A stretch of DNA of 64,000 bases from Limimaricola pyoseonensis (GCF_900102015.1 NZ_FNAT01000006.1:1-64000), one strand, 5' to 3'. Positions 44,385 through 54,058 are shown, numbered from the stretch's first letter. Numbers and translations: made by a program. The notes: a model not told the origin generated them from the sequence alone.

Positions 44385-45191
44385 TCAGCCCGCGGCGCCG
44401 GCCTCCCGTTGCGCGGCCGAGACCTCGGCCACCACCAGCCGCACCCCTGCCTCCTCCAGCATCCGGGCGTGGCGATCCTCGATCCGGTCGTCGGTGACGA
44501 CGGTGGAAATCTTCGACAGCGGCCGCACGATCAGGCTCGAGCGGCGGCCGAACTTCGTGGCGTCGACCAGCACCACCAGCTCCTCGGCCTGGCCGATCAG
44601 CTTCTCCTCGGCCTGGATGATCAGCGGGTCGGCCTCGGTGACGCCGAGCGGGCCGATGCCCTGCGCGCCCATGAACATGCGCCGCGCCTGGAAGTTGCGC
44701 GTCACGTCGTTGTCGAAGGGCGACAGGATGATGTTCTGCTCGCGGTAGATCGTGCCGCCCGACAGCATCACCGTGTTCTTGGACTGGTGCAGCAGGTGCT
44801 CGGCGATCGGGAAGCTGTTGGTGAAGACCTGCAGCCGCCGGTTGGCGAGCGGATGCACCATCTGGAAGGTGGTCGTGCCGCCGTTGATGATGATCGCCTC
44901 GCCCTCCTCGCACAGCGCCACCGCGGCGCGGCCGATGGCGCGCTTCTGGGCGATGTTCTGCGTGGCATTGAGCGCGAAGGGCCGCCCGGTCAGGCCCGAA
45001 ATCGTCGGCGGCGTCAGCGCCTCGGCGCCGCCGCGCACCCGGCGCAGCTTCTTGGCCATGTGCAGCTGCGCGATGTCGCGCCGGATCGTCGCCTCGGAGG
45101 CCTCGGTCAGCTCGACCATCTCGGCCACCGTCACGACGGGGCGCGACTGGACGGCGGAAAGAATGACGCGATGGCGTTCGGTTTCGTGCAT
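44385..45191 (-). CDS. rhaR: DeoR-family repressor of rhamnose catabolism
   Basis: 268 residues from the ATG at 45191, chosen for GGGAGG 6 bases upstream; a longer frame starts at 45245. The DeoR helix-turn-helix reads VTVAEMVELTEASEATIRRD, and the C-terminal sugar-phosphate sensor (DeoRC) domain has INGGTTTFQMVHPL and VVLVDATKFGRRSS. It probably binds the inverted repeat at 45238-45296 between itself and rhaD and is released by a phosphorylated pathway intermediate, as DeoR proteins usually are. Confidence 0.9.
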   Translation of the reverse strand: MHETERHRVILSAVQSRPVVTVAEMVELTEASEATIRRDIAQLHMAKKLRRVRGGAEALTPPTISGLTGRPFALNATQNIAQKRAIGRAAVALCEEGEAIIINGGTTTFQMVHPLANRRLQVFTNSFPIAEHLLHQSKNTVMLSGGTIYREQNIILSPFDNDVTRNFQARRMFMGAQGIGPLGVTEADPLIIQAEEKLIGQAEELVVLVDATKFGRRSSLIVRPLSKISTVVTDDRIEDRHARMLEEAGVRLVVAEVSAAQREAGAAG

Positions 45192-45237
45192 CTGGGGCCT
45201 CCCTTGCGACCCAGACTGCGGCAGGCCGCCACGTGTG

Positions 45238-45296
45238 TCAATCATTTTCGATCATGACTGATCGCTATATGCTCAATCGTGATCGTTAATGATTGA
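45238..45296. promoter_or_regulatory. Divergent rhaR-rhaD operator with 17-bp inverted arms
   Basis: The left arm TCAATCATTTTCGATCA (45238-45254) pairs with the right arm TGATCGTTAATGATTGA (45280-45296), 15 of 17 positions matching, with 25 bases between. The AT-rich island is unusual in this GC-rich region. The CGATCA core resembles sites of GlpR/DeoR-type repressors. Confidence 0.75.
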
Positions 45297-45366
45297 CTTT
45301 GAGCGCCCGCTGCGCGACACAGGATGCGATCGGAGGGGGCCGCGCCGGCCCGAAAGGGAGGACATC

Positions 45367-47469
45367 ATGCTGCAGGAAAGCCCCGAATCTCGCATCGAGA
45401 ACCGCTGGGACGACGCCCGCGCCGAAGGGATGAGCGAGAGCGACAAGCTGCTCTACCGCTCGAACCTGCTCGGTTCGGACAAGCGGGTGACCAATTACGG
45501 CGGCGGCAACACCTCGGCCAAGGTGACGGAGACCGATCCGCTCACCGGCGAGGCGGTCGAGGTGCTCTGGGTCAAGGGCTCGGGCGGCGACATCGGCTCG
45601 ATGGCCAAGGACGGCTTCGCCACGCTCTACATGGACCGGCTGCGCGCGCTGAAGGGCAAGTATCGCGGGGTCGAACACGAGGACGAGATGGTCGGCTACC
45701 TGCCGCACTGCACCTTCGCGCTGAACCCGCGCGCGGCCTCGATCGACACGCCGCTGCACGCCTACGTGCCGCGCCGGCATGTCGACCACGTCCACCCCGA
45801 CGCGATCATCGCCATTGCCGCCTCGGCCGACAGCAAGGCGCTGACGCAGGAGATCTTCGGCGGCGAGATCGGCTGGCTGTCCTGGAAGAAGCCGGGCTAC
45901 GAGCTGGGCCTGTGGCTCGAGAAGTTCTGCCTCGACAATCCCGAGGCCAAGGGCGTCGTGCTGGAAAGCCACGGGCTGTTCACCTGGGACGACGACGCCA
46001 GGGCCTGCTACGAGACGACGCTTCGCATCATCAACACCGCGATCGGCTGGTTCGAGGGCAGGACGAGGGACGTGCCGGCCTTCGGCGGCGCCGTGCACAG
46101 GCCCCTGCCGTCCGAGGAGCGGCGCGCCGTGGCCGCTAGGCTGATGCCGGCGATCCGCGGCATGATCTCGAAGGAGCGCCACAAGCTCGGCCATTTCGAC
46201 GACAGCGAGGCGGTGCTCGAATTCGTCAACGCGCGCGACATGCGCGACCTCGCGGCGCTCGGCACCTCCTGCCCGGACCATTTCCTGCGCACCAAGATCC
46301 GGCCGCTCGTGGTGGATTTCGACCCGGCGAACCCGGATGTCGAGGCGACGCTCGCCGGGCTCGAGCAGGCCATCGCCGCCTATCGCGACGACTACGCCGC
46401 CTATTACGAGCGCTGCCGCCACGACGACAGCCCGGCCATGCGCGACCCCAACGCCGTGGTCTACCTCGTGCCCGGCGTCGGCATGATCACCTTCGCGCTC
46501 GACCGCGCCACGGCGCGGATCTCGGGCGAGTTCTACGTCAACGCCATCAACGTGATGCGCGGCGCCGCTGCCGTGAGCGAATATCGCGGCCTGCCCGAGC
46601 AGGAGGCCTTCGACATCGAGTACTGGCTTCTGGAGGAGGCCAAGCTCCAGCGCATGCCGAAGCCCAAGAGCCTCGCCGGGCGGGTGGCCCTCGTCACCGG
46701 CGGCGCGGGCGGCATCGGTGCGGCGACGGCGGCGCGCTACCTTTCCGAGGGCGCCTGCGTGATGCTGGCCGACATCGACGCCGGTGCCCTGGAAGAGGCG
46801 CGCGCCGGCCTGGCGCGGAAGTTCGGCCCCGACGTCGTGCGCGGCGTCGAGGTGAACGTCACGGACGAGGCGGCGGTGGCGCGCGCCTATGCGGAGGTGG
46901 CGGTGGAATTCGGCGGCGTCGACATCGTGGTGTCGAACGCCGGCATCGCCTCCTCGGCGAAGGTCGAGGACACCTCGCTCGAGCTGTGGAACCGCAACAT
47001 GGACATCCTGTCCACCGGCTATTTCCTGGTCAGCCGCGAGGCGTTCCGGCTCCTGAAGACGCAAGGTATCGGTGGCGCTCTGGTCTTCGTGGCCTCCAAG
47101 AACGGTCTCGCCGCCTCGCCCGGCGCCTCGGCCTACTGCACCGCCAAGGCGGCCGAGATCCATCTCGCCCGCTGCCTCGCGCTCGAGGGCGCGCCCGACG
47201 GCATCCGCGTCAACGTGGTGAACCCCGACGCGGTGCTGCGCGGCTCCCGGATCTGGCAGGGCGAATGGCTCGACCAGCGCGCCGGCACCTACGGCACCGA
47301 CAAGGAGGGGCTGGAGGAGATGTATCGCCAGCGCTCGCTGCTGAAGCGGTCGGTGCTGCCCGAGGACATCGCAGAGGCCTGCTATTTCCTGGCCTCCGAG
47401 GCCAGCGCCAAGTCGACCGGCAACATCCTCAACGTGGATGCCGGCAACGTCCAGGCCTTCACGCGCTGA
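45367..47469 (+). CDS. rhaD: Bifunctional rhamnulose-1-phosphate aldolase / lactaldehyde dehydrogenase
   Basis: 700 residues, the full length for this fusion. Residues about 20-400 form a class II aldolase domain with the zinc motif HVDHVHPDA and a further ligand in LESHGLFTW; from about 435 an SDR domain follows with GGAGGIGAAT, SNAGIA and YCTAKAA. The aldolase splits rhamnulose 1-phosphate into dihydroxyacetone phosphate and L-lactaldehyde, and the SDR part oxidises the latter. The start at 45367 has GGGAGG 6 bases upstream. Divergent from rhaR and followed by rhaI after 23 bases. Confidence 0.93.
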   Translation: MLQESPESRIENRWDDARAEGMSESDKLLYRSNLLGSDKRVTNYGGGNTSAKVTETDPLTGEAVEVLWVKGSGGDIGSMAKDGFATLYMDRLRALKGKYRGVEHEDEMVGYLPHCTFALNPRAASIDTPLHAYVPRRHVDHVHPDAIIAIAASADSKALTQEIFGGEIGWLSWKKPGYELGLWLEKFCLDNPEAKGVVLESHGLFTWDDDARACYETTLRIINTAIGWFEGRTRDVPAFGGAVHRPLPSEERRAVAARLMPAIRGMISKERHKLGHFDDSEAVLEFVNARDMRDLAALGTSCPDHFLRTKIRPLVVDFDPANPDVEATLAGLEQAIAAYRDDYAAYYERCRHDDSPAMRDPNAVVYLVPGVGMITFALDRATARISGEFYVNAINVMRGAAAVSEYRGLPEQEAFDIEYWLLEEAKLQRMPKPKSLAGRVALVTGGAGGIGAATAARYLSEGACVMLADIDAGALEEARAGLARKFGPDVVRGVEVNVTDEAAVARAYAEVAVEFGGVDIVVSNAGIASSAKVEDTSLELWNRNMDILSTGYFLVSREAFRLLKTQGIGGALVFVASKNGLAASPGASAYCTAKAAEIHLARCLALEGAPDGIRVNVVNPDAVLRGSRIWQGEWLDQRAGTYGTDKEGLEEMYRQRSLLKRSVLPEDIAEACYFLASEASAKSTGNILNVDAGNVQAFTR

Positions 47470-47492
47470 GCCGGGCAGGGGAGGAGAGAGAC

Positions 47493-48764
47493 ATGATCGA
47501 CAAGGGCATCATCGAAGCCTCGAACGACGAGCGCGAAGCAGGGCTGCGCGCCGATTACGACGCGCTGGCAGAACAGCTCGACCGGCGCGGCATCGACATC
47601 GCGGGCATCAAGGACAAGATCGCGGGCTTCGGCATCGCCATCCCAAGCTGGGGCGTGGGTACCGGAGGCACCCGCTTCGCCCGCTTCCCCGGCCCGGGCG
47701 AGCCGCGCGGCGTGTTCGACAAGCTCGACGATTGCGGCGTAATCCACCGGCTGACCGCGGCGACGCCGCGCGTCTCGCTGCACATCCCGTGGGACGAGGC
47801 CGACCCGGCCGATCTCAGGGCCAAGGCCGAGGAGACGGGGCTCGGCTTCGACGCCATGAACTCCAACACCTTCTCCGACCAGCCGGGGCAGGCGCTGAGC
47901 TACAAGTTCGGCTCGCTGTCGCATGTCGACGCCGCCGTCCGCGCGCAGGCGGTCGAGCACAACCTGCACTGCATCGCGCTGGGGCGGGAGATCGGCTCCA
48001 GGGCCCTGACGGTCTGGGTCGGCGACGGCTCGAACTTTCCCGGCCAGACGCATCTCGCCCGACAGTTCGACCGCTACCTCGATGCTACGAAGGAGATCTA
48101 TGCCGGGCTGCCCGGCGACTGGCGGCTGCTGACCGAGCACAAGATGTACGAGCCGGCCTTCTACTCCACCGTCGTGCAGGACTGGGGCACCAACTACCTG
48201 ATCGCGCAGGAGCTGGGCGAGCGCGCGCAATGCCTCGTCGATCTCGGCCACCACGCGCCCAACGTCAACATCGAGATGATCGTCGCGCGGCTGGCGCGGT
48301 TCGGCAAGCTGGGCGGCTTCCACTTCAACGACAGCAAGTACGGCGACGACGATCTCGACACCGGCGCGATCGACCCCTACCGGCTGTTCCTGGTGTTCAA
48401 CGAGCTGGTCGAGGCCGACGGTCCCGGCTTCGAGCCGATGCACATGCTCGACCAGAGCCACAACGTCACCGACCCGATCGAGAGCCTGATGGTCTCGGCC
48501 ACCGAGGTGCAGCGCGCCTACGCGCAGGCGCTGCTGGTGGACCGCGCGGCGCTGGCCGGGTTCCAGGAGGGCAACGACGCGCTGATGGCGACGACCACGC
48601 TGAAGCGCGCCTTCCGCACCGATGTCGAGCCGATCCTCGCCATGGCGCGGCTCGAGGCGGGGGCGGCGATCGATCCGGTCGCGGCGTTCCGGGCCTCGGG
48701 CTACCGCGCGCAAGTGGCGGAGCAGCGCCCGGCGGTGGCGGGCGGCTCGGGCGGCATCGTCTGA
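47493..48764 (+). CDS. rhaI: L-rhamnose isomerase (RhaI type)
   Basis: 423 residues of the xylose-isomerase-like TIM barrel, rhizobial RhaI subgroup. IAIPSWGVGTGGTRFARFPG near the N-terminus, VWVGDGSNFPGQ, the metal ligands in TEHKMYEPAFYST and LVDLGHHAPNVN, and HFNDSKYGDDDLDTGAIDP are characteristic. It converts L-rhamnose to L-rhamnulose. Preceded by GGGAGGAGAG. The convergent transketolase-like gene ends only 4 bases after its stop, with no room for a separate terminator. Confidence 0.94.
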   Translation: MIDKGIIEASNDEREAGLRADYDALAEQLDRRGIDIAGIKDKIAGFGIAIPSWGVGTGGTRFARFPGPGEPRGVFDKLDDCGVIHRLTAATPRVSLHIPWDEADPADLRAKAEETGLGFDAMNSNTFSDQPGQALSYKFGSLSHVDAAVRAQAVEHNLHCIALGREIGSRALTVWVGDGSNFPGQTHLARQFDRYLDATKEIYAGLPGDWRLLTEHKMYEPAFYSTVVQDWGTNYLIAQELGERAQCLVDLGHHAPNVNIEMIVARLARFGKLGGFHFNDSKYGDDDLDTGAIDPYRLFLVFNELVEADGPGFEPMHMLDQSHNVTDPIESLMVSATEVQRAYAQALLVDRAALAGFQEGNDALMATTTLKRAFRTDVEPILAMARLEAGAAIDPVAAFRASGYRAQVAEQRPAVAGGSGGIV

Positions 48765-48768
48765 GCCC

Positions 48769-51138
48769 TCAGCGCACCGCGTATAGGCCGCGTCCGACGC
48801 TGAGGCCGGTGGCGGTCTCGGCGATCGAGGCGGCGTCGATGCCGTAATGGCGGTAGAGATCGGCGATGCTGCCGGTCTGGCCGAAATGCTCCACCCCGAG
48901 CGATACGGTGCGATGCCCCGCCACCGCGCCGAGCCAGGCCAGCGTCGCCGGGTGGCCGTCGATCACGGTGACGATCCGGCAGTCGCGCGGCAGGTCGTCG
49001 AGCAGCCGCTCGGCCTGGCTGCGAGCGCCCGTGGCGCCGCGCGCCCGCGCCCGCTGCGCCGCGGTCCAGCCGGCGTTGAGCCGGTCGGCCGAGGTGACGG
49101 CCAGCACACCCACGTCGCGCCGCGCATCCGAGAGCATGCCGGCGGCGCGGATCGCCTCCGGCGCGATCACGCCCTGATAGGCGATCACCACCTCGCAGTT
49201 CGGCCCCGGCGGCCGCAGCCAGTAGGCGCCGTCGATCGCGCCCTGCCGGAAGGCGTCGTCGTGGCGCCGGCCCGGCTGCTCGATCGGGTTGGTCGAGAGC
49301 CGCAGGTAGACCGAGCCGCCGGTCTCGTCGCGGAGCCATGTCCGCTCGTCCGGGTCTCCCGCGCCGTCGCGCTGCAGGTAGTCGAAGGCCCAGTCCATGA
49401 TCACCGACAGCTCGTCGAGGAAGGCCGGCTCGAAGGCGGCGAGACCGTCCTGGCTCATGCCGATCAGCGGCGAGGCGATCGACTGGTGCGCGCCGCCCTC
49501 CGGCGCCAGCGTCACGCCCGATGGCGTGCCGACCAGCAGGAAGCGCGCGTCCTGGTAGCAGGCGTAGTTCAACGCATCGAGGCCGCGCGCGACGAAGGGG
49601 TCGTAGACCGTGCCGACCGGGATCAAACGCTTGCCGAACAGCGCGTGCGACAGCCCGGCCGCGCCCAGAAGCAGCATCAGGTTCATCTCGGCGATGCCAA
49701 GCTCGATGTGCTGGCCCTCGGGCGCGAAGTCCCATTTCGCGGTGGAGGGGATTTTCTGGGCGCGGAAGGCATCCGCGCGCGCGGAGCGGGCGAAGAGCTT
49801 GCGGCGGTTGACCCATGGCCCGAGGCTGGTGGTGCCGGTCACGTCCGGCGAGGTGGTCACGAGCCGGTCGGCGAGATCGCCGCCCTGTTTTGCCAGCGCG
49901 TCGAGGATCTTGCCGAAGCCCGCTTGGGTCGAGGCCTCGCGCTCGGGCGCGAGCTCGATCCGCTGGGCGGGGAGGCGGGCATCGCCGCGCCGCCGCGATC
50001 CGCCCGCGAAGAACGGCACGCGGTCGAGCCAGTCGCGGAAGCCCGCCTCGTCCGCGACGGCGGCGAAGCGGTCCCATTCCGCGCCCTCCGGCACACCCAT
50101 GTGGCGCTGCCATTCGGCCATCTGCGCCTTGGTCATCAGCCCGCCGTGATTGTCCTTGTGCCCGGCGATCGGCGTGCCCCAGCCCTTGATGGTGTAGGCG
50201 AGGAAGCAGGTCGGCCGGTCATGGTCGATGGCTGCGAAGGCACGGGCCATGGTCTCGACGCAGTTGCCGCCGAGGTTCTCCATCAATGCCGCCAGCTCGG
50301 TGTCCGAGCGCCTCTCGATCAGCGCGCTGACCTCGCCCTGGTCGCCGAGATCGTCGAGCAGCCGCTTGCGCCAGACCGCGCCGCCCATGAAGGTCAGCGC
50401 CGCGTAGTCCTGGTTCGGGCAGGCGTCGATCCAGTCGCGCAGCGCGGGCCCGCCCGGCTCCTCGAAGGCGGCGCGCTGCAGCACCCCGTGCTTGAGCCGC
50501 ACCACCTCCCAGCCGAAGGCGTCGAAGATCTTCTCGATCCGCTGCCACAGCCCCTCGCGCACCACGCCGTCGAGCGACTGGCGGTTGTAATCCACCACCC
50601 ACCAGCAATTGCGCAGGTCGTTCTTCCAGCCCTCCTGCAGGCACTCGTAGACGTTGCCCTCGTCGAGCTCGGCGTCGCCCATCAGCGCGATCATCCGGCC
50701 GAGCGGCATGTCGCGGCCCCAGTCCTTGGAGGCGACGTAGTCCTGCACCAGAGAGGCGAAGGCGGTGATGCCGACGCCGAGACCCACCGAGCCGGTGGAA
50801 AAGTCGACCTCATCGCCGTCCTTGGTGCGCGACGGGTAGGACTGCACCCCGCCCCAGCCGCGGAAGTTCTGCATCCGCTCGAGGTCCTGCCGGCCCATCA
50901 GGTATTGCATGGCATGGAACACCGGCCCGGCATGGGGCTTCACCGCCACCCGGTCCTCGGGGCGTAGCGCGGTGAAGTAGAGCGCCGCCATGATCGATAC
51001 CATCGAGGCCGAGGAGGCCTGGTGGCCGCCAAGCTTGATCGCGTCCGCCTTGGGGCGGATGTGGTTGGCGTGGTGGATCATCCAGTGCGACAGCCACAGC
51101 AGGCGCTGCTCGGCGGTCTTCAGATGCGTGGCGTCCAT
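48769..51138 (-). CDS. AceE-like transketolase / stand-alone 2-oxo-acid dehydrogenase E1
   Basis: 789 residues from the ATG at 51138 (GGAGGA upstream). A full thiamine-diphosphate enzyme: the cofactor motif begins GDAELDEGNVYECL and ends WWVVDYNRQSLDG, which is closer to homodimeric pyruvate dehydrogenase E1 (AceE) than to ordinary transketolase; HIELGIAEMNLMLLLGAAG carries the catalytic Glu. No E2 or E3 gene is nearby, so complex membership is unlikely from the window alone. Last gene of the leftward operon that starts with a GntR regulator and a PLP lyase; it may use a 2-oxo acid made by that lyase, or a sugar phosphate. Confidence 0.82.
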   Translation of the reverse strand: MDATHLKTAEQRLLWLSHWMIHHANHIRPKADAIKLGGHQASSASMVSIMAALYFTALRPEDRVAVKPHAGPVFHAMQYLMGRQDLERMQNFRGWGGVQSYPSRTKDGDEVDFSTGSVGLGVGITAFASLVQDYVASKDWGRDMPLGRMIALMGDAELDEGNVYECLQEGWKNDLRNCWWVVDYNRQSLDGVVREGLWQRIEKIFDAFGWEVVRLKHGVLQRAAFEEPGGPALRDWIDACPNQDYAALTFMGGAVWRKRLLDDLGDQGEVSALIERRSDTELAALMENLGGNCVETMARAFAAIDHDRPTCFLAYTIKGWGTPIAGHKDNHGGLMTKAQMAEWQRHMGVPEGAEWDRFAAVADEAGFRDWLDRVPFFAGGSRRRGDARLPAQRIELAPEREASTQAGFGKILDALAKQGGDLADRLVTTSPDVTGTTSLGPWVNRRKLFARSARADAFRAQKIPSTAKWDFAPEGQHIELGIAEMNLMLLLGAAGLSHALFGKRLIPVGTVYDPFVARGLDALNYACYQDARFLLVGTPSGVTLAPEGGAHQSIASPLIGMSQDGLAAFEPAFLDELSVIMDWAFDYLQRDGAGDPDERTWLRDETGGSVYLRLSTNPIEQPGRRHDDAFRQGAIDGAYWLRPPGPNCEVVIAYQGVIAPEAIRAAGMLSDARRDVGVLAVTSADRLNAGWTAAQRARARGATGARSQAERLLDDLPRDCRIVTVIDGHPATLAWLGAVAGHRTVSLGVEHFGQTGSIADLYRHYGIDAASIAETATGLSVGRGLYAVR

Positions 51139-51152
51139 CGGTGTCCTCCCTG

Positions 51153-51174
51153 CGGCGGCCCTCCCCGGCCGCCG
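51153..51174 (-). other. Intercistronic hairpin before the transketolase-like gene
   Basis: An 8-bp perfect stem, CGGCGGCC (51153-51160) with GGCCGCCG (51167-51174), 6-base loop, in the 86-base gap between the transporter ATPase and the transketolase-like gene. It has no T tail. It may modulate expression of the last gene, but such stems also arise by chance in GC-rich DNA. Confidence 0.35.
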
Positions 51175-51224
51175 GTGGCGTCGCTGCGGATCATCGGCCG
51201 GCCGGTCCGGCGCGGCAAGCGGGG

Positions 51225-52277
51225 TCAATGCGCGGTCGGCAGGCGCGCGCCCTCGGCGTCGAACAGGTGGATGCGGTCGCGCATCAGCCGCAGCCCGACC
51301 CGGTCGCCGGGGCGCAGGTCGACATTGCCATGCACCCGCGCCAGCAGCAGGCCGATGCCCTCGGCCTCGGTGAAGACGTTGGTGTCCGAGCCGAGCCGCT
51401 CGATCACCTGCGCCTGCGCCGCGATCTCGCCCTCCTCGGCGCTCACCAGCTCGAGATGCTCGGGCCGGATGCCGAGCTGCGCGGCAGAACCCGGCCCCGG
51501 CAGGGTCGCGCCGTTGCCCAGGCGCAGCCCCGCCGCATCGGCGGCGAGGTCGAGCAGGTTCATGGTCGGCGAGCCGATGAACTGCGCGACGAAGCGGTTG
51601 GCGGGCCGGTCGTAGAGCTCGAGCGGCGTGCCGACCTGCTGGATCACGCCGCCATTCATCACCACGATCCGGTCGGCCAGCGTCATCGCCTCGACCTGGT
51701 CATGCGTGACGTAGACCGTGGTGGTGCCGAGCCGCTGATGCAGCCGGGCGATCTCGAGCCGCATCTCGACCCTGAGCGCGGCGTCGAGGTTCGACAGCGG
51801 CTCGTCGAACAAAAAGGCCTGCGGGTCGCGCACGATGGCCCGGCCCATTGCGACCCGCTGCCGCTGCCCGCCCGACAGCGCCTTTGGGAAGCGTTCCAGC
51901 AGCCGGTCGAGCCCGAGCGTGCGCGCCGCAGCGGCGACCGGACCCTCGCGCTCGGCCGCGGGGCGGCGGCGGATCTCCATCGAGAAGCCCATGTTGCGGG
52001 CCACCGACATGTGCGGGTAGAGCGCGTAGCTCTGGAACACCATGGCGATGTCGCGATCGCGCGGCGGTACCTCGTTCATCCTCCGGCCGCCGATGCGGAA
52101 CTCGCCGCCGGTGATCGGCTCGAGCCCCGCGATCATCCGCAACAGCGTGGACTTGCCGCAGCCCGAGGGGCCGACCAGCACGACGAATTCCCCGTCGGCG
52201 ATGCTCAGCTCGATGTCGTGCAGCACCTCCAGCCCGCCATAGGACTTGCGCAGCGCTCTCAGCTCCATTCCGGCCAT
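51225..52277 (-). CDS. Sugar-type ABC transporter ATP-binding protein (MalK/UgpC family)
   Basis: 350 residues. Walker A GPSGCGKST, Q-loop VFQSYALYPHM, signature LSGGQRQRVAMGRAI, Walker B FLFDEPLSNLD and switch His in YVTHDQ are complete, followed by a C-terminal TOBE domain (LGIRPEHLEL). It drives the MalF/MalG-type permeases encoded directly upstream, 3 bases away. The TOBE domain often receives regulatory input in this family. Confidence 0.93.
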   Translation of the reverse strand: MAGMELRALRKSYGGLEVLHDIELSIADGEFVVLVGPSGCGKSTLLRMIAGLEPITGGEFRIGGRRMNEVPPRDRDIAMVFQSYALYPHMSVARNMGFSMEIRRRPAAEREGPVAAAARTLGLDRLLERFPKALSGGQRQRVAMGRAIVRDPQAFLFDEPLSNLDAALRVEMRLEIARLHQRLGTTTVYVTHDQVEAMTLADRIVVMNGGVIQQVGTPLELYDRPANRFVAQFIGSPTMNLLDLAADAAGLRLGNGATLPGPGSAAQLGIRPEHLELVSAEEGEIAAQAQVIERLGSDTNVFTEAEGIGLLLARVHGNVDLRPGDRVGLRLMRDRIHLFDAEGARLPTAH

Positions 52278-52280
52278 GGC

Positions 52281-53123
52281 CTATCCCTTCACGGCGCCAG
52301 AGGTGAGCCCCTGGACGAGGTAGCGCTGGATGAACAGGAAGAAGAGGCAGGAGGGCACCAGCGCCAGCACCCCCGCGGCCATCATCTGGCCCCAGTCGAC
52401 CGAGAACTTCGACACGAAGGTCAGAAGCCCCACCGGGAAGGTCATCGCGTCGTTCGAGTTGATCAGCATCAAGGCGAACAGAAGCTCGGACCACGCGGCG
52501 GTGAAGACGAAGCCGAGCGTCGCCCCGAGGCCGGGCAGGGTGAGCGGCAGGATCACCACCCTGAGCGCCTGCAGCCGGGTGCAGCCGTCGATCATCGCCG
52601 CCTCCTCCAGATCGCGCGGGATGCCGTCGAAGAAGCTCTGCATCAGGAAGGTCGCGAAGGGGATGTTGAAGGCGGTGTAGACCACGATCAGCGAGGTCAG
52701 CGAGTTCAGTAGCCCGATCGCCGCGACCAGCTTGTAGATCGGCGCGATGATCATCAGCAGCGGGAACATCTGGGTCAGCAGCATCAGCGCCACCACCCAG
52801 CGCTTGCCGCGGAAGGCGAAGCGCGAGAAGGCGTAGCCCGCGGCGGCGGCGATCAGCGTGGTCGCGGCCGCGGTGCTGAGCGAGACGATCACCGAGTTGC
52901 GGAAATAGGCCATGAAGTCGGACTGGAAGATCACCGTCCGGAAGTTGTCGAGCGTCAGCTCGGAGGGCCAGAGCGCGGTGCCGTCGCTGAAGATCAGCGC
53001 GTCCGGCGTCAGCGCGATCTTCAGAAGCCAGTAGAGCGGGAACAGCGCGAAGGCGACATAGGCCGCGATGGCGGCATACTTGCCGGCGACGAGGGCGGGC
53101 GGGGTGCGGCGAAGCGCGGCCAT
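52281..53123 (-). CDS. Sugar-type ABC transporter permease (MalG-like)
   Basis: 280 residues, six membrane helices. The coupling loop reads DLEEAAMIDGCTRLQALRVVILPL, given here in part as EEAAMIDGCTRLQAL, and the family C-terminus FIQRYLVQGLTSGAVKG is exact. The ATG at 53123 shares a base with the stop of the upstream permease gene (TGATG). Partner of the MalF-like subunit. Confidence 0.92.
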   Translation of the reverse strand: MAALRRTPPALVAGKYAAIAAYVAFALFPLYWLLKIALTPDALIFSDGTALWPSELTLDNFRTVIFQSDFMAYFRNSVIVSLSTAAATTLIAAAAGYAFSRFAFRGKRWVVALMLLTQMFPLLMIIAPIYKLVAAIGLLNSLTSLIVVYTAFNIPFATFLMQSFFDGIPRDLEEAAMIDGCTRLQALRVVILPLTLPGLGATLGFVFTAAWSELLFALMLINSNDAMTFPVGLLTFVSKFSVDWGQMMAAGVLALVPSCLFFLFIQRYLVQGLTSGAVKG

Positions 53124-54058
53124 CAGACGCGCACCAGCTTTTCGCGGACCACCAGCAGGATCACCGCGTAGACCATCAGCACGCCCAGGAGCGCCACCGC
53201 GATCGCCGAGGCATAGCCGAAGTCGAGCTTCCGGAAGGCGGTGGTGAAGACGTAGGTGGCGAGGATCTGGGTCGAGTTCGCGGGCCCGCCGCCGGTCATC
53301 ACGTAGATCAGGTCGGCGAAGTTGGCGATCCAGATCGCCCGCAGCATCACCGTGATCGCGATCATCGGCCCGAGGAAGGGCAGGGTGATCTTGGTGAAGC
53401 ACTGCCAGCGCGAGGCGCCGTCGATCTCGGCCGCCTCGTAGAGCTCGGAGGGGATCGACTGCAGCGCCGCGAGCAGGGTGATGGCGAAGAACGGCACGCC
53501 GTACCAGACATTGGCCAGGATCGGCCCCCAGAGCGCGGTGTCGGGGTCGCCGAGGATGTTGTAGGGCTCGGACAGAAGGCCGAGCGCCGCGGCCCAGTGC
53601 GGCAGCGGGCCGATCACCGGGTTGAACAGCCACGACCAGGTCAGCGCGATCAGGAAGGTCGGCACCGCCCAGGGCAGGAACACCAGGGCCTGCACAAGCC
53701 GCTTGCCGTGGAACTGCGTGGACAGCAGCAAGGCCAGCCCGAGGCCGAGCCCGAACTGCAGCGTCACCGAGCCGAAGGTCCACCAGAAGGTGTTGGACAT
53801 CGCGGTCCAGAACCGGCCGTCACCGACCAGCGTCTCGAAGTTCTCGAGCCCGACGAAGCCCGCGTCGAAGGGGCGCAGCAGGTTGATCGACTGGAAGGCG
53901 TAGGAAATGCCGATCGCCAGCGGGATCAGCATGACGAAGCAGATCAGCAGCAGCGCCGGCGACAGGTAGAGATAGGGCTCGACCGCGTAGCGCAGCCAGG
54001 CCCGGGCGAGGCGCGCCCGGGGCATCCCGGGCGCGTGCTCTGCGTGGGTCGCGCTCAT
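53123..54058 (-). CDS. Sugar-type ABC transporter permease (MalF-like)
   Basis: 311 residues from the ATG at 54058, which overlaps the binding-protein stop codon. LYLSPALLLICFVMLIPLAI is the first membrane helix, FVGLENFETLVGDGRF the usual periplasmic loop, and ELYEAAEIDGASRWQCFTKI the ATPase coupling loop. It pairs with the MalG-like permease. Confidence 0.92.
   Translation of the reverse strand: MSATHAEHAPGMPRARLARAWLRYAVEPYLYLSPALLLICFVMLIPLAIGISYAFQSINLLRPFDAGFVGLENFETLVGDGRFWTAMSNTFWWTFGSVTLQFGLGLGLALLLSTQFHGKRLVQALVFLPWAVPTFLIALTWSWLFNPVIGPLPHWAAALGLLSEPYNILGDPDTALWGPILANVWYGVPFFAITLLAALQSIPSELYEAAEIDGASRWQCFTKITLPFLGPMIAITVMLRAIWIANFADLIYVMTGGGPANSTQILATYVFTTAFRKLDFGYASAIAVALLGVLMVYAVILLVVREKLVRV

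Noticed and set aside
45286-47163. 625-residue minus-strand open frame opposite rhaD
   Set aside because: Antisense of the full-length bifunctional aldolase gene; low-complexity composition and no known motif.
48847-50967. 706-residue plus-strand open frame opposite the transketolase-like gene
   Set aside because: Antisense shadow in GC-rich DNA; the minus strand carries an intact thiamine enzyme.
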